Below, piece by piece: positions 60,301 through 64,000 of a DNA stretch of 64,000 bases. Source of the DNA: Echinococcus granulosus. Lineage: Eukaryota > Platyhelminthes > Cestoda > Cyclophyllidea > Taeniidae. Below the pieces are notes generated by a model. That model had not been told where the DNA came from. It did not search any database and saw only the letters and a program-made list of their open reading frames with translations. Numbering within the stretch: position 1 is the first letter of the stretch; each line of letters starts with the position of its first letter. Location of the stretch: positions 1,695,262 through 1,759,261 of the forward strand of contig NW_020170388.1 in the NCBI RefSeq assembly GCF_000524195.1, read 5' to 3'. A program made the position numbers and the translations under genes.

Positions 60301-63300
60301 AGAAGTCTTCGATTAACCTTCCAAATGGGAGAAATAGTAACGCCTTAAGTATCATATGCAAACGTAATAATATTTAAAACTCAAAAAGATTCCTAATATA
60401 TTTTATGCTTTTAAATAAATAACTATTTAGTCTTGGATCGCCACTCGTCGAAATAAAAGCTGGGGAATTCTACCTTTGCAAAGTATCTCTGTCTCCATGT
60501 GATTGGCCAGTGATAAGAATAGATGAGATTCGCTTGAAAAGATGTGACCGAAATACAGAGGAGGAGGAAGAGGTATCATCTAACACTTCCTGCTGATGGA
60601 TTTATTAACTGACTAATCCTGCCTGATTCTCAAGAAAAAAAGACGCTTTTTTACTGAGCCCAAACGAGTTGCATTAAGGAGAAAGGTATCAACCGCTATC
60701 ATTTCTCGGCCTTTTACAAGTGAACACTTTCTTGCGGCACAATGCACAATAAACACTCGAAATGGGCACAGTCTCGTGAGGGTGAAGTGAGGAATGAGTA
60801 GTAAAACGTTTGAGGATATGTTTGGACTCTCATCGGTAGAATTCAAAAAAATTTCATTGCAAGTCACTCAGTCAGTGGATTAGTCAGCGGAAGATTTAAA
60901 AGTGAGCAATACCATAAAGTAATGGATGTTGCGTTCACCTGATCAAGAGCCTCTATGTCACTTCTCCATCTCATTAATACAGTTGTAAGCCAATTGTCCT
61001 ACATCACACAGATTTAGCACTACGTAAGATTATTCTTAGCAGGTTACAAATAAAACTTTATACAAGAGCGACTTGTAAGTCTTCATTGTCTGAGACAGAG
61101 AGCCTCTGTGAGCACATTGGATCTGACTTTCCAGAATTAAAGTGGGGCATTCTACTGCCCCACCTACTTCAAATGGTATACAGGAAAAATTTATAGCTTT
61201 AGAGCTGGACTGAACATAATCAGTATAAATCACAAGACATGTTCAGACCCATTCCGTTAGAATCACCCAGAATTTTATGCTAAAAGGATAAGAAATGAGG
61301 AAGAGACAGTTGAAAAGACAGCGCAGAGTATCCTGAAACGTTTTTCTGCTTTATACTGTGCGGCTTAAGCAAAAACTATTAAAAAACCTCTGAAGTTTTA
61401 AACCACCTGCTAAATTACTTCCGCCTATTTGATAATAGTTTGGAAGCAGCCTTTAAACTTTCTTCATTTCTTTCAACTAACAAATTACCACAAAATTCCC
61501 CCCACCGCTGAACCTCTTCTTCTCGGTTAGGCACATAACTTCTCGGCATTTCTCATTACCGAAGATTTTTTAGAGATTTTAAAATACTTCGGTCAGATTT
61601 TCGCTTATTCGTCATGCAAGGCCAAGATTTAGAAAACTCCACCTGATCAAGCTAATCATCTGTCCAGTCAAAGGCACTAAGCTCGACCGCTAAACCCATC
61701 ACCCCGGTAACTGATTTGATCCGCAATTTGATCCACCAATACAGCCACCCCACTCGCCCACTTACATGTATAGTTGAGAAAAACACAGTTGTCAGGGCGA
61801 GCAGGTCAGAATGCGGAGAGGGGACGGTGAGAGGGCTTAGTGATTCCCCACCGCATGCCGTAATAAAGTCCACCTGGTTGGTCATTAATGATCTCCATCT
61901 CCACCTTTACCTGTCCTGCAACTACAAAGTACCTCTACGGAAAGTTGATCAGTAAACAAATCTACTCACACTAGATTTGTTTTAATGAAGGGTAGAAAAA
62001 CAATTGGTCGACTGGTGGTCCATCTGTTGTTCTCTGGATGCTGTGATCCCAATACTTGGCACGGATTTCAACGCACACTGTTGATACACCAAATCCATAG
62101 CCGCCTGACAAGTTAAGAAGAAGCTTGTTGGTTTTGTGCTATACCATTCTCCCTACATTTGACGTGGCATATGTTCCTGACGCGAGTATTTTCAGTCCGC
62201 CCTGCTTATCACCTACCCTGGAGACCTCGCTTTCACCGCGACATATGCATCCAGGACAGGCCATCTCAGAACCTTCCCATTCGCATATGGCTCGCCACTT
62301 TAATGACCTCAGTTGTGCCCACAAAGCGCCACCAAAATTATTTTACCAACCACTCAAAGAACTTCCATGAAAAGCACTTTTTCTGTGTCTTATTAGGGCG
62401 GAGAATAGGAACACTTCTTGCCTTATTCGGGAAATCTATAATTCCGTTTCTACCTCAAATTACTTAACTTTGTGTAGTTCTTTTCTCCGTTTCATTTAGC
62501 AACGTTGTTGGCTTGCCAAATAGCTGAGTGGGAGAAAAATTTCGACCGCTTTCGCACTATCACCACCATCACCACAGCGGCTATGTAACAAGAAATGCAA
62601 TCGCCACAGGTGTGGAAGTGGTAGTGTTGCAACAGTGCCTACAATGCTTCTCACCTTACCATTTTCGCCTTAATGCGCAGCTGTGAATGAGTATTGTATG
62701 ACTGTGTGAGCGCTAGTGCTTGTTACAAGATTTGCTTACAGACTGCTGCCACAAGAATGGAGTGTCGTTCGGGAAAAGTGTACACTAAACTAGGGTTTTC
62801 CTTTGTCAACTACAGCCTATACCGTTTTCGTACGTTATTCACTAATCGACGGAAAGATCTGAGACAGTAGAATGCATAAAAGTCTCGACCACCCAACTAA
62901 GTGTCCATAACGAGGTGTTCAGAGCACCCATAAGGTAACCAATAGGGTTCATGTTGTACTTCCTTGCCTGGAACTAAGGAAAACACGGCCCCATCCGCCT
63001 CCTTTATTTTTGGTGTGCCTATTTTTCGAGGAAAAGATGCTAATTACTTGCAGAAATACGAAATAGCAATGCTTCCGTTCCATCTAAGAGTCTACGGAGT
63101 TTTTAGCCTTGTTAATTATCGAGGAGGTAGAATTGCTTGTACACCTTTGATTCGTATCATATGGAGTAGGCGGATCTCCGGTGTGATCAAGTGCGCTTGA
63201 AATGATCAGTCTCGTTTACAGCAACTGAGTTCTGAGAACAAAGTGGTTACTTGAAGGTGGGGAGTAGTGCATTGTGTAAGAGCTAACTACCATGTTTACT

Positions 63301-63800
63301 CCCTTCTCATCATAGGCTAGACAGTCAGCAAACAACCTAACATGTACGACTTGCTTTTGTAGAAATCATGAAAGGAATTAAGAACATCAAAGTGGGCGTC
63401 TTTAAAGCGCCTTGTCATCTGCCGAGACAGGGTTAAACACGGTTCGTAAAGCGTACAACTTCCAAACGCATCCATTGTCGTAGATTTCATTTAACAATTA
63501 ATCTTAATCTCCCACGGTTTTCGGTGAGGCACGCAAAACGGTGATTAAGGAAACCGCACTAGCACTCCGCTCCGGTGCCATTTGTCGGCGATCCCCTAGG
63601 TCTTGATTGTGCAGCGACTTCTCTGGCCTTTATACTAAATCAACAAATAGTTGGGAGCCAGGAATTCCAAAAGAGGAGAAATCATAAACTTAGACATCAT
63701 AAAAGACTCTCAGAGTAGCGGAGCCAAGGTAATTCCATAAGTTATGAGCACTGAAAGAGGATCTTTAACCGACAGGAAATTAGACGAGATCCCAATGTGT
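57310..63800. other. Downstream stretch with no recognised gene
   Basis: About 6.5 kb. Several ORFs of 60-100 codons occur on both strands (for example 62125-62467 on +) but none shows a motif, codon bias or splice context that I can support. Confidence 0.45.
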
Positions 63801-63869
63801 GTGAGATCGCGACAAACCAGTACTGGACCAAACTACGCATAAATAATAAGAATTCTTCGAGCCTTCCCC

Positions 63870-64000
63870 ACTTTCGCGTCCATGCGGATTCCGCAGTGCA
63901 CCAACCGCCGCATCGACAAGGCTGGAGAATCGGTGTGCTTGGAGACTCCCAGACGAACTACACAAGCATTTCCCATTCCGTCGAGAGCACAAAACCGCTC
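63870..64000. other. GC-richer open segment running off the window end
   Basis: All three + frames and one - frame are open here, and composition rises above background, as in the exons. Frames include RIPQCTNRRIDKAGESVCLE and GWRIGVLGDSQTNYTS. It may be the edge of an exon beyond the window; frame and strand cannot be chosen. Confidence 0.25.

Overview
Eukaryotic, intron-rich DNA, about 60% A+T. The mix of very short introns (77 to 250 bp), a 21-nt microexon, and neuron-navigator, POU class 6 and DMRT genes spaced by long AT-rich gaps fits a flatworm, most likely a tapeworm (inference; no marker gene gives the species). No rRNA, tRNA, CRISPR, operon or bacterial feature was seen.

All three recognisable genes are on the + strand. 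(1) 12284-28331: the 3' part of a neuron navigator gene (NAV / UNC-53 / sickie), 15 exons whose phases join into one frame of 1,406 codons plus stop. It runs from low-complexity Ser/Pro/Thr linker exons through two coiled coils to a C-terminal AAA+-like domain whose Walker A, Walker B and sensor-1 positions all look degraded. The N-terminal part is not visible and is probably upstream of the window. (2) 35431-37830: a complete four-exon POU class 6 homeobox gene (363 aa) with a TATA box, two upstream ORFs, a proline-rich N-terminus, an unusually long POU linker and a C-terminal PIDLSKK motif of the CtBP-binding type. (3) 54335-57173: a DMRT gene with a complete DM zinc module in its first exon and a Ser/Pro-rich last exon; an optional 60-nt middle exon lies at 55571-55630.

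The other stretches (1-12283, 28540-34850, 37850-54170, 57310-64000) hold no gene I can name. They contain a three-copy degenerate interspersed repeat (two copies in NAV introns, one at 44 kb), several perfect palindromes, a stem-rich 170-nt segment at 11.2 kb, and a few orphan exon-like open segments with good splice sites but no recognised domain.

The three genes are typical of nervous-system patterning (NAV: axon and cytoskeleton guidance; POU6: neuronal transcription factor; DMRT: sex- or neuron-specific transcription factor). They are separate transcription units, and nothing here shows that they work together.
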